Notes: generated by a model from the sequence alone, not told the origin. Counted from the stretch's first letter, positions 44,067 to 56,328 are shown. The stretch: 64,000 bases of DNA from Balamuthia mandrillaris (GCA_031835245.1 JAVKOQ010000029.1:62001-126000), one strand, 5' to 3'. Translations and numbers: made by a program.

Positions 44067-44509
44067 TGTGACTTTAGCGCCCCGGCAGTCTTTTCGATTC
44101 TGGCAGCAACTCCAACGCGGTCACGCGGATGTATGGATGTCTAAGTGTGAGAGGGAAAAAAGAAGGGAAGGATGAGGATGCGAGAAACTGCTTCCCGTCG
44201 GTTCAGAAACCCTCGAGTTAATGTCGACAGAAATTAACGCTGGAAAAAAAAAAAAACAACAACACGCGGCTGCTTTCTTGGGTCAAAAAAGATAAAGAGA
44301 CATGTGTACAAAATAAATGTTTTTAAAAAACTGGATGGCAGTGGGGGGGGGCTGAAGGAGCATAAGAATGAAGAGAGAAGGCTGTCCCTCCTTTCCTCCC
44401 GCCTGATAAAAATGAGACACCGTTACAAACAAAAAAAAAAAACAAAGAATCTTTGGCAAAAGGCTGCATGGTGGAAGTGGATTAGATAGGTATTAGTTGT
44501 GGATCCCAT
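44067..44509. other. RPL17 upstream region and 3' flank of the DCN1-like gene
   Basis: 443 bp of AT-rich DNA with homopolymer A and G runs; TGTCGAC is at 44224-44230. It should contain the RPL17 promoter. Nothing else is seen. Confidence 0.35.
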
Positions 44510-45883
44510 TTAAGTTGAAGCCTCGCTAGCATCCTCTTTCTTGGTGGCCCATGACACCCATTCGTCCAAAATGGTAGGCCCTGCATATTAAACGAGGGAC
44601 GTGGTTATTTTTTGCTTATGGAACGAAGAAAGAAGAAGAGAAGAAAAACCACAAGAAAGAGAAGCCAAAGGAGAGATAGAAAGAACGAACGCCTAGAAGA
44701 AGGAAGGAGGGAGTCGACAACAGAGAATACGTACATGCTCCATTCTCGTCGTAGTTAGAGAAGTCCTCTTTGATGGTTTTACAAAACTCCAAAAGGCTTG
44801 CCCATTGGTCACCGTTTAGTCCTTTATAGCTGTCTTGCTGTAAATATGTTTTTAAAAGCCAGAAAGTTAGAGAATTTCTCAGCCTCTAGCAAAGATCAAC
44901 ATGAAATTGTTACCTCTTTTAGGTAAGCAACAAAGGATTTGGCCAGCGGATAGCGAGGGGCAAGTATTATGTCCAGCATTCCTATAGCCATGTCCATGTC
45001 TTTGAAATGAAGCAGTAGAAAGAAAGAAAGAAAGCTTAAGTACGATGAACAGAGATCTCCTTACAAATAATAAACTCACCCAAGCATTTTTGTTCTGCCT
45101 CTTTTGCAAAAGTGAAAACAAACCGATAGATGTTTTTGAAAAGCTCCGGCTCAGACAGCTCGTCTCTCAGTTTTGGCATTTTCTCTTTGATCTTTTCTAC
45201 TGAGTCGCACCTAGCGTATGCATACATAGATTCGTTTAGAACTCTTGTTTGTTTTTTTTTTTCCACGACGAATGAAGGACAAGGAAGATGCAACGTACCC
45301 CAACTTCTTGAAGCCCGTCAGGAACTCATCTTTGTAAAAATAGCCCATTTCAGTGGCGTCAAGGTGGTAGGCTAGGACCAACATTACCACCTTGCAATAA
45401 AACAGGTGAGTTGGATAAAAAAAGAAGGGGACATGAAATAAACATACATCGTCTGGGTTCACGCCAATATCTTTGCAAAAGTTCTCGATGCCATTTGGCC
45501 CAATGGCGTCCTCTTCGTCCTTGTACTTGTTGAAAATAGACTCTAGTCGTTTGTCTGAAAACGTACTCTCAGGAGTCTAAGTTTAACCAAAGTGAAACAT
45601 CAGTGCGTTGCATTTGGAGTTGAGTTTTTTTCAAAAAAAAAAAATGAAAAACGAACCTTTGTGGAACGGGGTGTGGAGTTGCTGTGTTGAAGAAAAAGTA
45701 AAGTCGTTAGAAAAGGAGTTTTGGTTATAAAGAGGTTCGAAGTCGGTGAACCTACTTGGATTGGCTCGAAGTTTTGGAGGGCTTGGCGCCTTGATTGGCT
45801 TGGGTGTTGTAGTTTGGTGTGGCACTGGTGGTTGGTTGGACAGGTTTGGTTGGCTTCGATTTCTTCCTGTTGCTGTTTCCCAT
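44510..45883 (-). CDS. DCN1-like cullin-neddylation protein (DCUN1D type), 8 exons
   Basis: Exons (high to low): 45883-45756, 45681-45657, 45576-45448, 45390-45299, 45210-45080, 44999-44914, 44837-44735, 44580-44510, giving 254 residues. A Lys/Thr/Ser-rich N-terminus starts MGNSNRKKSKP; its Gly2 suggests possible myristoylation, as in DCUN1D3-type proteins. The potentiating-neddylation domain shows IFNKYKDEEDAIGPNGIENF, MGYFYKDEFLTGFKKLG, YRFVFTFAKEA, and LLEFCKTIKEDFSNYDENG followed by WPTILDEWVSW, which fits DCN1 helices. It would act as E3 co-factor loading NEDD8 on cullins. Exon 2 is only 25 nt. Confidence 0.85.
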
Positions 45884-46039
45884 CGTTCGTTTTACCCTAA
45901 CTAACCAGCCACCACTACTTCAAAAAAAAAAAAAAAAAGACTAGACTATAAATCCACCACCTACTACGTGGTGCAATCAGAAGTGCAAAGGTTTTTTTTG
46001 GGACTTCTCTTCAAACACTTGGCTGCTCCTTTTTTTTCT

Positions 46040-46098
46040 TTGCGTTGCCTAATGTCGACAAGCAAAAGCCGTAGGTTCGATTCTTGCCATAGGTACAT
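46040..46098 (+). other. tRNA-like B-box segment, no complete tRNA
   Basis: GGTTCGATTC at 46074-46083 is a perfect B-box/T-loop core, and flanking bases allow a weak T-stem. A matching D-arm, anticodon stem or 5' acceptor strand could not be found upstream. It may be the relic of a tRNA 3' half or chance. Confidence 0.25.
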
Positions 46099-46184
46099 TT
46101 GTTTTTTCTTCTTCTTTTTGAATATTTTTTTTTTTGGCTGTGGTGTTTTGTCGCTACGGGATTCAAGGGGAGGAAACGAACGAG

Positions 46185-48151
46185 TCAACTGTTGAGCAGC
46201 TCGAGAACCTTACGCACATGCTGCGTCACAGAGTTGGCAAGAGATTGGCTGCTTGTCACGAGCTGCTCCAGAGGATGTGGAAAAGGCTCCAAGTCCTTCA
46301 ACGCCTTGTTGGCATGGATGGCCTGGTTGTAGGCCTCCGCCTTGCCCCAAGCGTCAAACAGTCGGAGCATGTCGTCCACGTCCTCCAAGAAGGCTAGTTG
46401 CTTGTTTCGGTCAGAGGAACTGAGCACGAAACTTGAGGGAGCAGCTGGCGCTCCCCCTTCTCTTCCTCTTCCACCCGAGGAAAGCCCAGCATCACTAGGC
46501 GAAGGGGAAGGAGAAGGGATGGAGGAGGTGTCTTTGGTGGAGATTGGAGAGGGCGTAAAGTGGTTACTTCCAGAGGTCACACCGGCAGAGTTAGGGGAGG
46601 GAGAAGGGCTAGTTGGGGTGGGGCTGGCTTCGCGCAAGGTTTTGTACAGATCGTCACGCATCCGCCTAAGGTGCTCTCGTTTCAACGCTATGACGCGTGC
46701 AAACGCCACTCCCATACATTTGTAACTGCGTTGCAACAACAAAACAAAAATTACTTGGTAAGATACGACCGGCTAAACAGAAAGATAGCACAGAGCGAAC
46801 ACAAACCAAAGGTAAGCCCTACATCGGTCCTTTTGTTCGGCGCTTATCCGGCCACAGCGTTCGAAAAACTTAGCGGTTTGTTTGTATACAATAGCAGCGC
46901 TTTTGATGCCTGCTTGGTTGCCGCCAGCTTCTCTCTGCCATAACGCAAAAGGAGATAAAATATCAAAATTAAATGCAAGAACACATAGCTGGTAGTTGGG
47001 ATAGTTCTTTATGGGTTACTTCACCTCTAGCTCGTGGCAATGCTCCAAGAATTTGAGACCTGACTCCAAGTACAAGTCCAAAGCTTCTTTTTTCTCGTCC
47101 TGAGAGATACACAAAGCGAAACAGATGTCAGCACGACTAAGTGGAGGATGGGAGAGGAGAGAGCAAACATTTTTCATTTGAGAGTCCGCAATGCGCTTCA
47201 ATTGAATAGCTTCTTGTTGTAAAGCTGCGGACCGTAAAGCCGTTTTTCTATGAAACATATTAAAAACACAAAAAATAAAAAAAATTACAAATGTTAACCT
47301 AGAAAGAGGACAACGGAGTGTTGGAGAAGGAGGAACACACCTGCTGCCATCATCTTTGTTGGAAGCTCTAGCTGTAGCACTTGGAGAGGCGGTGGCCTTG
47401 GTGGGATTATTTACATTGCTCGCCTCGCCACCAGAAGAAGACTGCCGCTTTGTGTCAGGGCTCCTCTCCTTTGAATTATACAGGCGCCTCTCCCTGTCGT
47501 CGCTCTTCTTTTGCCGTTTTCCGGTATTACGGTCGCGCTCTGACTCACTGGAAATTTTTCCATTGGACCGATCCTTTTCGGCCATCCTACTTTCTCGTCT
47601 CGACTTACTTCTGGGCTTATCCTGTTCACTTGGTTCGTTACCTTTGCTTCTCGTCCTCCCTGGAGAAGGCGACACACTTTTCACCGTTTCCTTTTCTTTT
47701 TCTTTCCCTCTTCCCTCTTTATCTTTTCGTTTGTCCTTTCTTTTTTGTGTTGCTCGGCCAATCGAACTTGTTGTTTCAGACTCTGCGGTTTTCTTAGTTG
47801 AGTCTTCTTGCCGTTTGCTTTTGGTTATTTGAATCTCATCCTCGCTACTATCGCTTGATGAACTGATGCCACTATCGCTGCTGCTTTCACTACTGCTACT
47901 GCCACTGCTCCTTCGTAACCTGCTATCCACTTTCTGTCTCTTGGAAGAAGTGAGAGTGTCTTGCTCCTTAGATGTTTCTTTGTGTGCTCGTTTTCTTCTG
48001 TTCGTGTTATTTAATTCCTCCACTCCAAATGCTTTGAAGCTCTCCAAGTTGTCCAGCGATGGTGGAGGGGACATTAACGGGGTAACGGGTTGCACCATCA
48101 CCTGTCCAACGGAGAAAAAGAATCAGCACGATGAAAAAAAAAGGAGTTCGA

Positions 48152-48195
<44 letters not shown>

Positions 48196-48947
48196 AGAAG
48201 AGAGAGACCTTAAGGAGGGCCAGTACAGGAGGCGTCAATGGGGCTGGTTCATAATCCTGATTTGCAAAGGAATGAAATGGAATGGAAAGCTTCAGCCAGG
48301 CTCTTAAAACTGAAAATAGAAGGAACCCGGCAAGTATGACAGACCTTTTTGAGGTTAGGAGAGCGCTTGGGACTATCTGCACTGCCGCCACTAGTTATCG
48401 GAGTTCCCCCACGCGAGCTCTTTTTCTTAGCAGCACTAGGCGAGGGGGAAGGCGAAGTAGAGGAGGACGAAGAAGCGTCTCTGCAATTACAAAAGAGGAC
48501 CCAAGACAAGACAAGGTACAGGTGATATTACCTGGTTACATATCTTGAAGGAGAAAAAGAAGAGCAATGAAGGTTGGTCACAAACCTGGACCTGCTTCGA
48601 CGGGAAGAACTGCTGGTGCTATACCTGCGACCATCTCCTCGTTGTGAGGAAGAAGAAGCAGAAGCAGAGCTTCTGCTTGAAGACCTTCCACTACCAGCGG
48701 TTGCAGCAGAGGAAGGAGAGGAGCGCAAAGCCGTACCGTGAGAGGAAGAAGACTGGCGCCTGTGTGACTTGGTGGGGATGTCTGGAAAGAAAGTCAATTG
48801 GTGCTCCTTAGGGTAGAAAGTGCCATAGGGGTCGTGGTTTCCGTCGATTCTGGTCTTCTTGAGATGAGGTTTTAGACGGCGAAAACGCTCCTCCCAGGAT
48901 GTTTCCAGCACGTTTCTGGTCTCGCTTGGCTGCACACTGGCTGTCAT
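46185..48947 (-). CDS. AF4/FMR2-like protein with C-terminal homology domain, 8 exons
   Basis: Exons (high to low): 48947-48586, 48480-48345, 48256-48209, 48101-47341, 47247-47169, 47099-47025, 46934-46807, 46725-46185, giving 709 residues. The N-terminus WEERFRRLKPHLKKTRI and HDPYGTFYPKEHQL is followed by long Ser-rich and Lys/Arg/Ser/Asp-rich disordered regions with nuclear-signal-like clusters. From exon 5 on: LQQEAIQLKRIADSQ, KEALDLYLESGLKFLEHCHELE, AAIVYKQTAKFF, AEQKDRCRAYL and VAFARVIALKREHLRRMRDDLYKTL, then VDDMLRLFDAWGKAEAYNQA. This helical order mirrors the AFF C-terminal homology domain, which dimerises the scaffold of super elongation complexes. The match is by eye. A start at 49064 is possible. 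Confidence 0.55.
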
Positions 48948-49644
48948 GACTTGCCCAACAAACCGCTGTTGGAAAACACCCTTTTTCTTTTTGTTTGTTT
49001 CAGTGGTTTCGTTTCTGTATATTCTTTGGTGAAAGCCTTTTATATTTGTAACAAGATAAAACATCACAGTGAGGTGAGAGAGTTGGTTTTTTCAAACGAG
49101 ACAGTTTCTTTTTCATGGGCATGGTACGCACCAGTTGAGATTAATCTTCGTCTTCTTTTTATTTTTGTTCCCACGGAAGTGAGGCACAAATAACAATCGC
49201 CACAAGAGGCTATCCCTTAATCATACCCTTTGATTTCGTTTGTACAACACCAACGCACAAAAAAAAAAATAAATAAATAAAATAGCACGGTCACAAAAAA
49301 AAAATAAAAGTTTTAAATCAAACGCCTCTCTCCTGTTGCTCCTTGCTACAGTTTTTGATTTTGTTTTTTTTTTTGGTAGCAGATGTTGTTGTTGCTGTTG
49401 GTTGGGTTCAACACCACCACACAACCACCAAAGTTGCTTTTCTTTCCTTTTCCCCTTTTCTCTTTCCTCCACCACCACAAACAAAACAAAAAAACAAAAC
49501 CGGTCACTCTGCTCTGCCGTCGAACGAGATAGCAAGGGGCGCGTTAAATTCGAAGAAAAACATTTAGGTTAGGGTTTGGGGTTTGGGGTTTCATCGTTTG
49601 GGTTTTTTTCTGATTTTTCTGTGTTTATTCCGTTATTCGCGTCG
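48948..49644. other. Interval between the AF4-like and RNPC3 genes, with a telomere-like patch
   Basis: AT-rich, with A and T homopolymers. About 49566-49591 reads TTAGGGTTTGGGGTTTGGGG followed by TTTC, G-rich units like degenerate telomere repeats. No gene is supported. Confidence 0.4.
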
Positions 49645-51459
49645 TCATGATGTAGGCTTCTTGCTGAATACCTGAGGGGGGAGAGAGAGAGAGAGAGAGA
49701 AAGAGAAAGAGAGAGAGAGAAGATTGTGAGAGAAATGGACAGGAGAGAAGAGAAGCGTTTCGTACAATGACCATGGGCTTGCCTTTGAAAGTAAAACCGT
49801 GCACGTCATCCAAGGCCTGGGTGGCCATTTCCACAGAGGGAAAGGTGACGAACGCTTGTCCCTTCATTCGTCCTCGTTGAAACAGTTGTACCTCCAGTTC
49901 GCTGGGAATGGGTGCTAAATTTTAAAAAAGAGAACATTGGGTCTAATAGAACAAGGGTATGGTACCGTTGAGCATCCTCTCGAGAATCAAAATAGCGGCC
50001 AAAAACAAAGTAAAGGTCATCTTCCGCAACTCCTTTCGCCAAGTTTTTTATGTACAACCGTTGACTCGGCTCTCCTTTTGAGTAGTTGGAAAGCAACTTG
50101 GGATTCGAAGCGAGAATATCTACAGGCACATAAAACGTATTCAGTATTACTGTCAACATTACAATCGTGCAACCAAGAAATTCGGATTGTACCTTCAGCT
50201 GTAAGTTTGTTGGTCCTTAATTCTTCATCGGAGAGAGTTGCATTGCTGATGGGATGAGTGGATGGTGGCAGTTGGGCGGTGGCTGTTGGTTCGGTCGTGG
50301 TTGGGCTGCTGAGTACTATCTTCATAGTGGGCACTTCCTTTGCTGGAACATTGGAGGCAGCAGAGGAGGAAGCGCCCATGGATATGGTATGTACAGGATA
50401 TTTGGGCGGCGCGCCAACTTTATGTGTTCGTTGTTGCTGTTGTTGTGGTGCAGTTGCTGCTTCACCAACCGACTCTTCTGATGGTGGCTTGTGTCGCTTC
50501 TGCATGATCAAGAAGAGCAAGAAGAAAGAATAAGACAGAAAGAAGAAGAAAAATAAAGATAAAAAGGAAGAATGGAGAACGAAGAAAGAAGGAGAGAACG
50601 GAGAAAGGAGCAGAAGGCGAACCAAAGGAGGAGTGGGAGTAGGGGGGCCAAAGGGAGGAGGAAGGTTAAGCTTGTTCATGAGGTGGAGAACTTGGGTGTA
50701 GAATTTAGGTACTGCGATGAGAGCGTTCATGATATTGGTGATAATGGTGGTGTCTGGTGGTGGATATACGTATTTGAGGTCCGGTGGCGCTGGGTAGTCC
50801 ACTCTAGCGTTATGCGAACGAGAAGGGTAAGAAACAACATCCCTCATCCACCAGGAAAAAAATAAAATAAAATGAACAAAGAACAAGAGCACTAACCCTA
50901 GACTAGGAGCGATAGGTTCTGGTTCTCTCCTTCTCTTTTGGCTACGGCGGCTGTTGTTGTGTAGGGTGGAAGCCTCTTGTTCTCGGATGGTGTTTGCAGA
51001 GGAGGAACCGTCAGCAACCACTTGCTGTTGCTCCTTTGGAGGAGGCTCTGCGGTTGTGTTGGTTGAAGAAGAAGAAGAAGAAGCAGAGGGAGGAGAAGGT
51101 GCAGTTGCTGGTGTTACATCCAGGTGTCGGCCCCACAGTTCCAATGATTGCAGTTGCGGCACGATACGCCCCGCCACTTCCTCACTGGGAAACTCCACAA
51201 AGGCCCTTCCTCGCTATAGAGACAGCAAATGCAGTTGCCGGGGAGGCATCTCAGTTCAGCACTGCTAAGAAGAAAAACACTTGGCCAATGAGAGGGACAA
51301 AGACTCTTGCCGTACCAGTTTGCCTTCCATTACGCGCACTCGCGCAGCACCATAATGCCGCAACAGCTCCTCCACAGAAGCCTTGGAAAGGTGCACAGGA
51401 ATGTGCTTCACCAGAAAGCAACAGCCAGCAACTTCACGCTCACCATCTCCTCCTTGCAT
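49645..51459 (-). CDS. RNPC3: U11/U12 snRNP 65K protein (minor spliceosome), 7 exons
   Basis: Exons (high to low): 51459-51316, 51213-50897, 50803-50623, 50499-50193, 50119-49966, 49901-49766, 49671-49645, giving 421 residues. RRM1 starts CCFLVKHIPVHLSKASVEEL and continues RGRAFVEFPSEEVA. The family hallmark is in exon 3: YPPPDTTIITNIMNALIAVP, then VLHLMNKLNLPPPFGP. RRM2 has RLYIKNLAKGVAEDDLYFVF and GRMKGQAFVTFPS with GKPMVI. This arrangement (RRM, proline-rich linker with PPPFGP, RRM) is specific to U11/U12-65K, which bridges U11 and U12 snRNPs. It implies that the organism splices U12-type introns; two candidates lie within 12 kb. Confidence 0.92.
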
Positions 51460-51684
51460 TCCTTTTTTTTTGGCGTGTAACTTTATCAAGGCAGTGGGCC
51501 AAGGTTAGGCAGGGTTAAGCCTTGCACGTTTAGTGTAATCCATGTCGTCACGAAATGCATAGCGTCGACATGAGGAAAGGGTTTTTGGTTTTACAAAAAA
51601 AAATGGCGAAAGTGCGAAAACAAATAAAAAAGAAAGAGAAAAAAAATGGGAGGAGACAGGGAGAGCAGACGTCTCCCTTTCTCA

Positions 51685-54375
51685 TCAGAGTGCCATGCTC
51701 TCTCCTGCTCCGCTCGGACCCCCCAAGGAACTGCCCATGTTGACGTCAATGACGCACACCGTATTGTTCGAGAAGCAAGCAGCTACCTTGTCTCCCGTTG
51801 GATTCCAACACACCTCAAAAATGCCACCACTTCCTTTGTACGTTCGCACCAAGCTTCCATCCTTTTTGTTCGTTTGTTCGGTTTTGAAATATGAGAAGAA
51901 GAACGGTATGATTAAAAAAACAGAATAGAGCAGGAATGGGACATTACCTTCACCGACCAAATGTGCAGACATCTGTCAAAAGAACCACTGGCCAAATATT
52001 CTCCAGAAGGACTGAAAGCAACAGAATAAACGGGGTCCCTGTTCGTTGTTTTTTTTTTCCCTTTTGGTGAGCGCCTGTTTTTTTCGGGTAAGATGAAAAC
52101 ATAAAAGGTGAGATACTCACGTATGCTTAGTGAGACTATAAAGACATGTGCCTCTTTCTACTTCCCACAGCTTAATAGAGGCATCAAAGGAAGCACTGTT
52201 TTAAAAAAAAATGAGAAGATAAAGAATGAAAACCAAATACATACGTCAGTGAGCAGAAGCATTTTCTCACAAACTTAATAAAAAGAAAACAAAAAAGTAC
52301 CTCGCCAAAACGAGCGGGCGGTTAGGATTGTCGGATCCAATCCCCGTTGGGCTCCATTTGATGGTGTATATCTCTTTTGTGTGTTCCTCAAAGTCGTAAA
52401 GACACCGCTCTTGTTTTAGGCTCCATATCTATTACATGTCAGATGAACTGGCGTATCAAAGAAAAAAAATGGCGTAGTACCTTAGCTGTGAAGTCGTCTG
52501 AGCATGAAGCTAAAAGAGTTCCGCTTGGATCCCATTTAATTGCGTTTACTTCATCCTTAATAAAAAGCGAGAATGTAAAAGTAAGCAAGAGTTGTGAGTC
52601 AATCACATGAAGTAATGTATCTCATCTCAAACCTGATGTCCTTGGAAGCATTTTAGAGGTCTTGTTTTGCCTAGTTCGCATACATAAATCATTTTATCAG
52701 TCGAACACGTGGCAAAGCATATGTCGTTTTTCCAATCAACGTCCAGCGTTGGAGCTACAATAATAAAATCAGATGGCTGACGAAGAAAGAGAACAGAGGA
52801 AAGAAATACAAACCGCTGTGAAACTCAAATTGTTGCTTGACGTCACCAGTTTTGGCATCCCAAATAATGGCCGTTTTATCAACACTGCCACTGAGTAGAC
52901 TCGTGCCAGATTTATTCCACTTGAGCGAAAAGATAGGACCTTTGTGCTTGTTCAGAGTGTTCTTCAACACACCTTTTAACATGAAATCAAGCATTTAATG
53001 AGAATGAGCACAAATCTTTAGACTATTTTGAGGTCGTAAATGAAGAGAAAAGGTCATACCTGCTGACGTCCAAATTCGTGCAAGACCATCATAAGAGCCA
53101 GTAGCTAGCAAAGTGCCCTCAGTTGGAGAATACTGTTCCGTGATTTGTTGAGCAATGGTCTCGTCTCAGCAATGCTTCTCTTGCTCTCAAACAAACCATG
53201 ATAACATAAATTGAAGGAGTAAACGTACATTCCAATCTAGAGTGGTAACGTCCTTACTGCTTTCCTGGGCTTTGTTGAAATGCTTTAGTACCAATGGAGG
53301 CTCAAGTTCACTCGAGCCTACAGGCCCTGAAGGAATCTTCCATATTCTGGCTGTAGAGTCACCTGATCTAAACACCACAAGGTAAGCTAGTAAGCACCAC
53401 AAGCTTGAAGCTGTACTAACCCGGAAGCAAGCAAGGATTGGCCAGGAGCTGGGCTCCACGAGCATATGAACACCTGTAATAGCCAGTTAAAAGAGAGCTT
53501 CCTTATGGAACACATCAACAATGGTTGCAGTACCTCTGACGTGTGGCCTTCAAGTTTTAGCACTTGGTCTTCTGATATTTCAAGAGTGCTAGTTGGTTCC
53601 TCCACCACTTCCATTCGTAATAAAAGGTTAAGGTAATTACATGTAGCTTCTCAAACAAAGGAAAGATTAAATGACAGCATATGCAAAAGGATATCAGTCT
53701 CTGGTTTGGGTTTTTTGCGTTCGGTTTTGACGAAGCACTTGTGTGGCGAAGTGAGACTAAATGGGGCATCGCAGGGAATCTCTGTTCCATCCTGGTTTCA
53801 CGACCACACAATAAATAGAAGAGCAAGGGAGAAGCAAAAAAGAAATTCAGACAAGAGAGAGAAAGAGAGACGAGAGAGACGAGAGAGTGAGAAACGAGAA
53901 AGAAAGGGTGAGAAAAAACAATGGAGAGCTAGAAAAGAGAGCACGAGAGGAGATAACAACAGAAACAAAAAATAGAAGCGACAAGAGGAGGCCGAAAGAG
54001 ACAAGAAGCGAGAAAAAACGGGAGAGAAACAGAGAGACAGGCCAAAGGAGTGAGAGAATATACCTCGTTTACGTGGGTTTCAATCTGTTCATACTGGAGA
54101 CCTTTCTGTACATAGGAAATCAAAGCGCCAGGCTGCACTTCAGCTCCATTAAAGGCCTTGGCCACCAGGCTCTCATTGGCAAACGCAAAGGCAGAGTGCT
54201 GAAAGCCTTTTAAACAAACAAAAGAACGAACAAACTCAATACACCACTCCCAAAATCAAAACCAGCAGCCTGGCAATAAAACAAAAGAAGTAAAACAAAC
54301 ACAAAAAAATAAAGTACCTGACTCCAGCAAATACCTATAAATAAGAAAATTCAACTCATCGCTGGTGAACGACAT
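51685..54375 (-). CDS. TBL1: TBL1-like LisH/WD40 co-repressor subunit, 14 exons
   Basis: Exons (high to low): 54375-54318, 54206-54064, 53791-53695, 53616-53534, 53473-53421, 53367-53229, 53132-53060, 52973-52815, 52754-52633, 52555-52481, 52428-52301, 52195-52121, 52038-51948, 51861-51685, giving 490 residues. The LisH motif is [16 protein letters not shown], followed by an F-box-like section. Eight WD repeats follow, e.g. [65 protein letters not shown] and [19 protein letters not shown]. They align block for block with animal TBL1 of NCoR/SMRT complexes. Intron 3 (53617-53694) has U12 AT-AC signals. Confidence 0.9.
53617..53694 (-). other. U12-type AT-AC intron in TBL1
   Basis: On the coding strand the intron begins ATATCCTTTT (exact U12 5' site), has TACCTTAACC as branch site (53626-53635, one mismatch to TCCTTAAC) and ends TTATTAC. 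The branch A to 3' end distance is about 11 nt. Removing it joins ...PKPETG to MEVVEEPT in frame. No GT-AG alternative keeps the frame. Confidence 0.85.
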
Positions 54376-54747
54376 GATGAGGAGAAGAGATGTCGTTACT
54401 TCACCGTTGTTAAAACCAGGTGAAGTAAAGCAACGGTTGGGGAACCCGAGAGATGGGAGCAGCAGCCGAGCAAGCCGTTTTGCTTTCTCTCTCTTCTTTT
54501 TTGTTTTGTTTACTTTTCTTTTGTCGACTTTCTTATTTGATGTCGACAATTCAACCCCTCATGCCAAATAATTATCAAAATAAAACGTGGGGCCGACCCC
54601 TCAGGTTGTGTTTGTCGACAAAAAGAAAAAGGGGCAGAGAGAGAGAGAAGGTGGCGCGTTGGCCTTCTTGAAAAAGAATAGACTCGTTTGTGTACTACCA
54701 CTACCGTTACCACTACTGTTGCTGCTGCTCGCAATCTGAATAAAATC
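54376..54747. promoter_or_regulatory. TBL1-VPS33 divergent interval
   Basis: 372 bp. TGTCGACA occurs twice (54541-54548 and 54616-54623). It presumably contains both promoters. Confidence 0.35.
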
Positions 54748-56289
54748 ATGTCGACGGCACCACCCCTTGAGAACGCGGTGATCAACCTGGCGGCGCTACG
54801 CGAGCACGCTCGTAACGAACTGATTCGGGTGTTGGACTCGGTTGGTGTTGCCGCTCCTTGTTTCTTTTCTTTTCTTCAACTCAGACTCTCATGCTGGCAA
54901 CACAGGTCAAAGGCAAGAAAGGTCTTGTGTTGGATCCGAAGCTCTCTGGCCCGCTTGGTCTCATTGCTGAAGGTTCTTTGCTGAAGGAGCACGGCGTTGA
55001 GAAGTTCTATCACTTGACGGAGCGCTTAGAAACCGAGTGCAAAACTCTCATTTACCTCATTCGTCCCAAGTGCGCTTTCTTTTCTTCATCTTTTTATTTT
55101 TTCTCTTGTTCTATTCCTTTATGTGCGCTTCTTTCTTGTCGTTTCTTCTCCCTAAGAGCATTTATTGTTTGTATACAGGTTGAGTTTCATGAAATGTGTG
55201 GCGGATCACATCCACGAGCACCAACGGGAGGAGCAGAAGAAACAGTACAACGTCTTCTTCGTGCCTCGTCGCACCATGATAGCTGAGCGGCATTTGGAAG
55301 AGGAGGGCGTCTACGATGACGTTGTCATCGGTGAATACCACCTCGACCTCATTCCCTTTGAACAAGACGTGCTCAGCCTGGAGTTAGAGGATTCCTACAG
55401 AGAATGTTTCTTGGTTTGTCTCTCTTGGCTTTGTTGGCTTTTGTCTTTGTCTTTGTCTTTGTCTTTGGCTTTGGCTTTGGCTTTGGCTTTGGCTTTGTCC
55501 TTGTCCATGTTTGCTTATGTCTTTAATTTCTTTTACAAAAGGATGGAGATAGGACGTCCCTCTTCTACATGGCACGTTCGCTAATGAAAATACAATCCAT
55601 GTTTGGAATCATACCACACATCAAAGGAAAGGGTGCCTGTGCCAAGGTGTGCTTCTCTTTATTTCCTCCTCGACGATCTCTTTGCTCACTATAACTATTA
55701 TGTTAATTGACAGAGCGTAATGGACATGTTAGTGCGGATGCGCCGAGAGATGGGTAGGGATGAGCCCACCATGATTACACCAGAAATAGATACGCTGATC
55801 CTCCTTGACAGACAAACCGACATGGTAACACCGATGTGCACCCAACTCACGTACGAGGGCATGATCGATGAGACATTTGGAATCAAGAACACCTATGTAG
55901 AGCTCGCAGAGGAGATGGTCTCCCCTCCTGATGAGAAGAAAAAGGACACCGCCCCCCGTAAGCCTCCTGGAAGCAAAGTTCCTGTTCCTCTTAACTCGAA
56001 TGATCGTCTTTACAGCGAAGTACGCGACCTCAATTTCAGCGTCTTGGGTCCTTTCCTTAACAAACGAGCCAAAGAAGTGGACGACTACTACAAGGTATTT
56101 GCTGCTGCTTTTTCTACTGTATTTTGCTGTGCTCTTAACTTCTGCTCACTACGTTATCAACAGAAACGGTACGAATTTAAAACAGTCACACAAATTCGAG
56201 ATTTTATGAAAGGTCTTCCGGGTTACCAACAAGAGCATCAATCCCTTCGTCTTCGTACGTCTCGCTTGCCCTCTACGTTCGCTCGCTCG

Positions 56290-56328
<39 letters not shown>

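Noticed and set aside
44224-54623. TGTCGAC as a general promoter motif
   Set aside because: Several copies lie near gene starts, but GTCGAC occurs about as often in the whole window as expected by chance, including inside coding exons.
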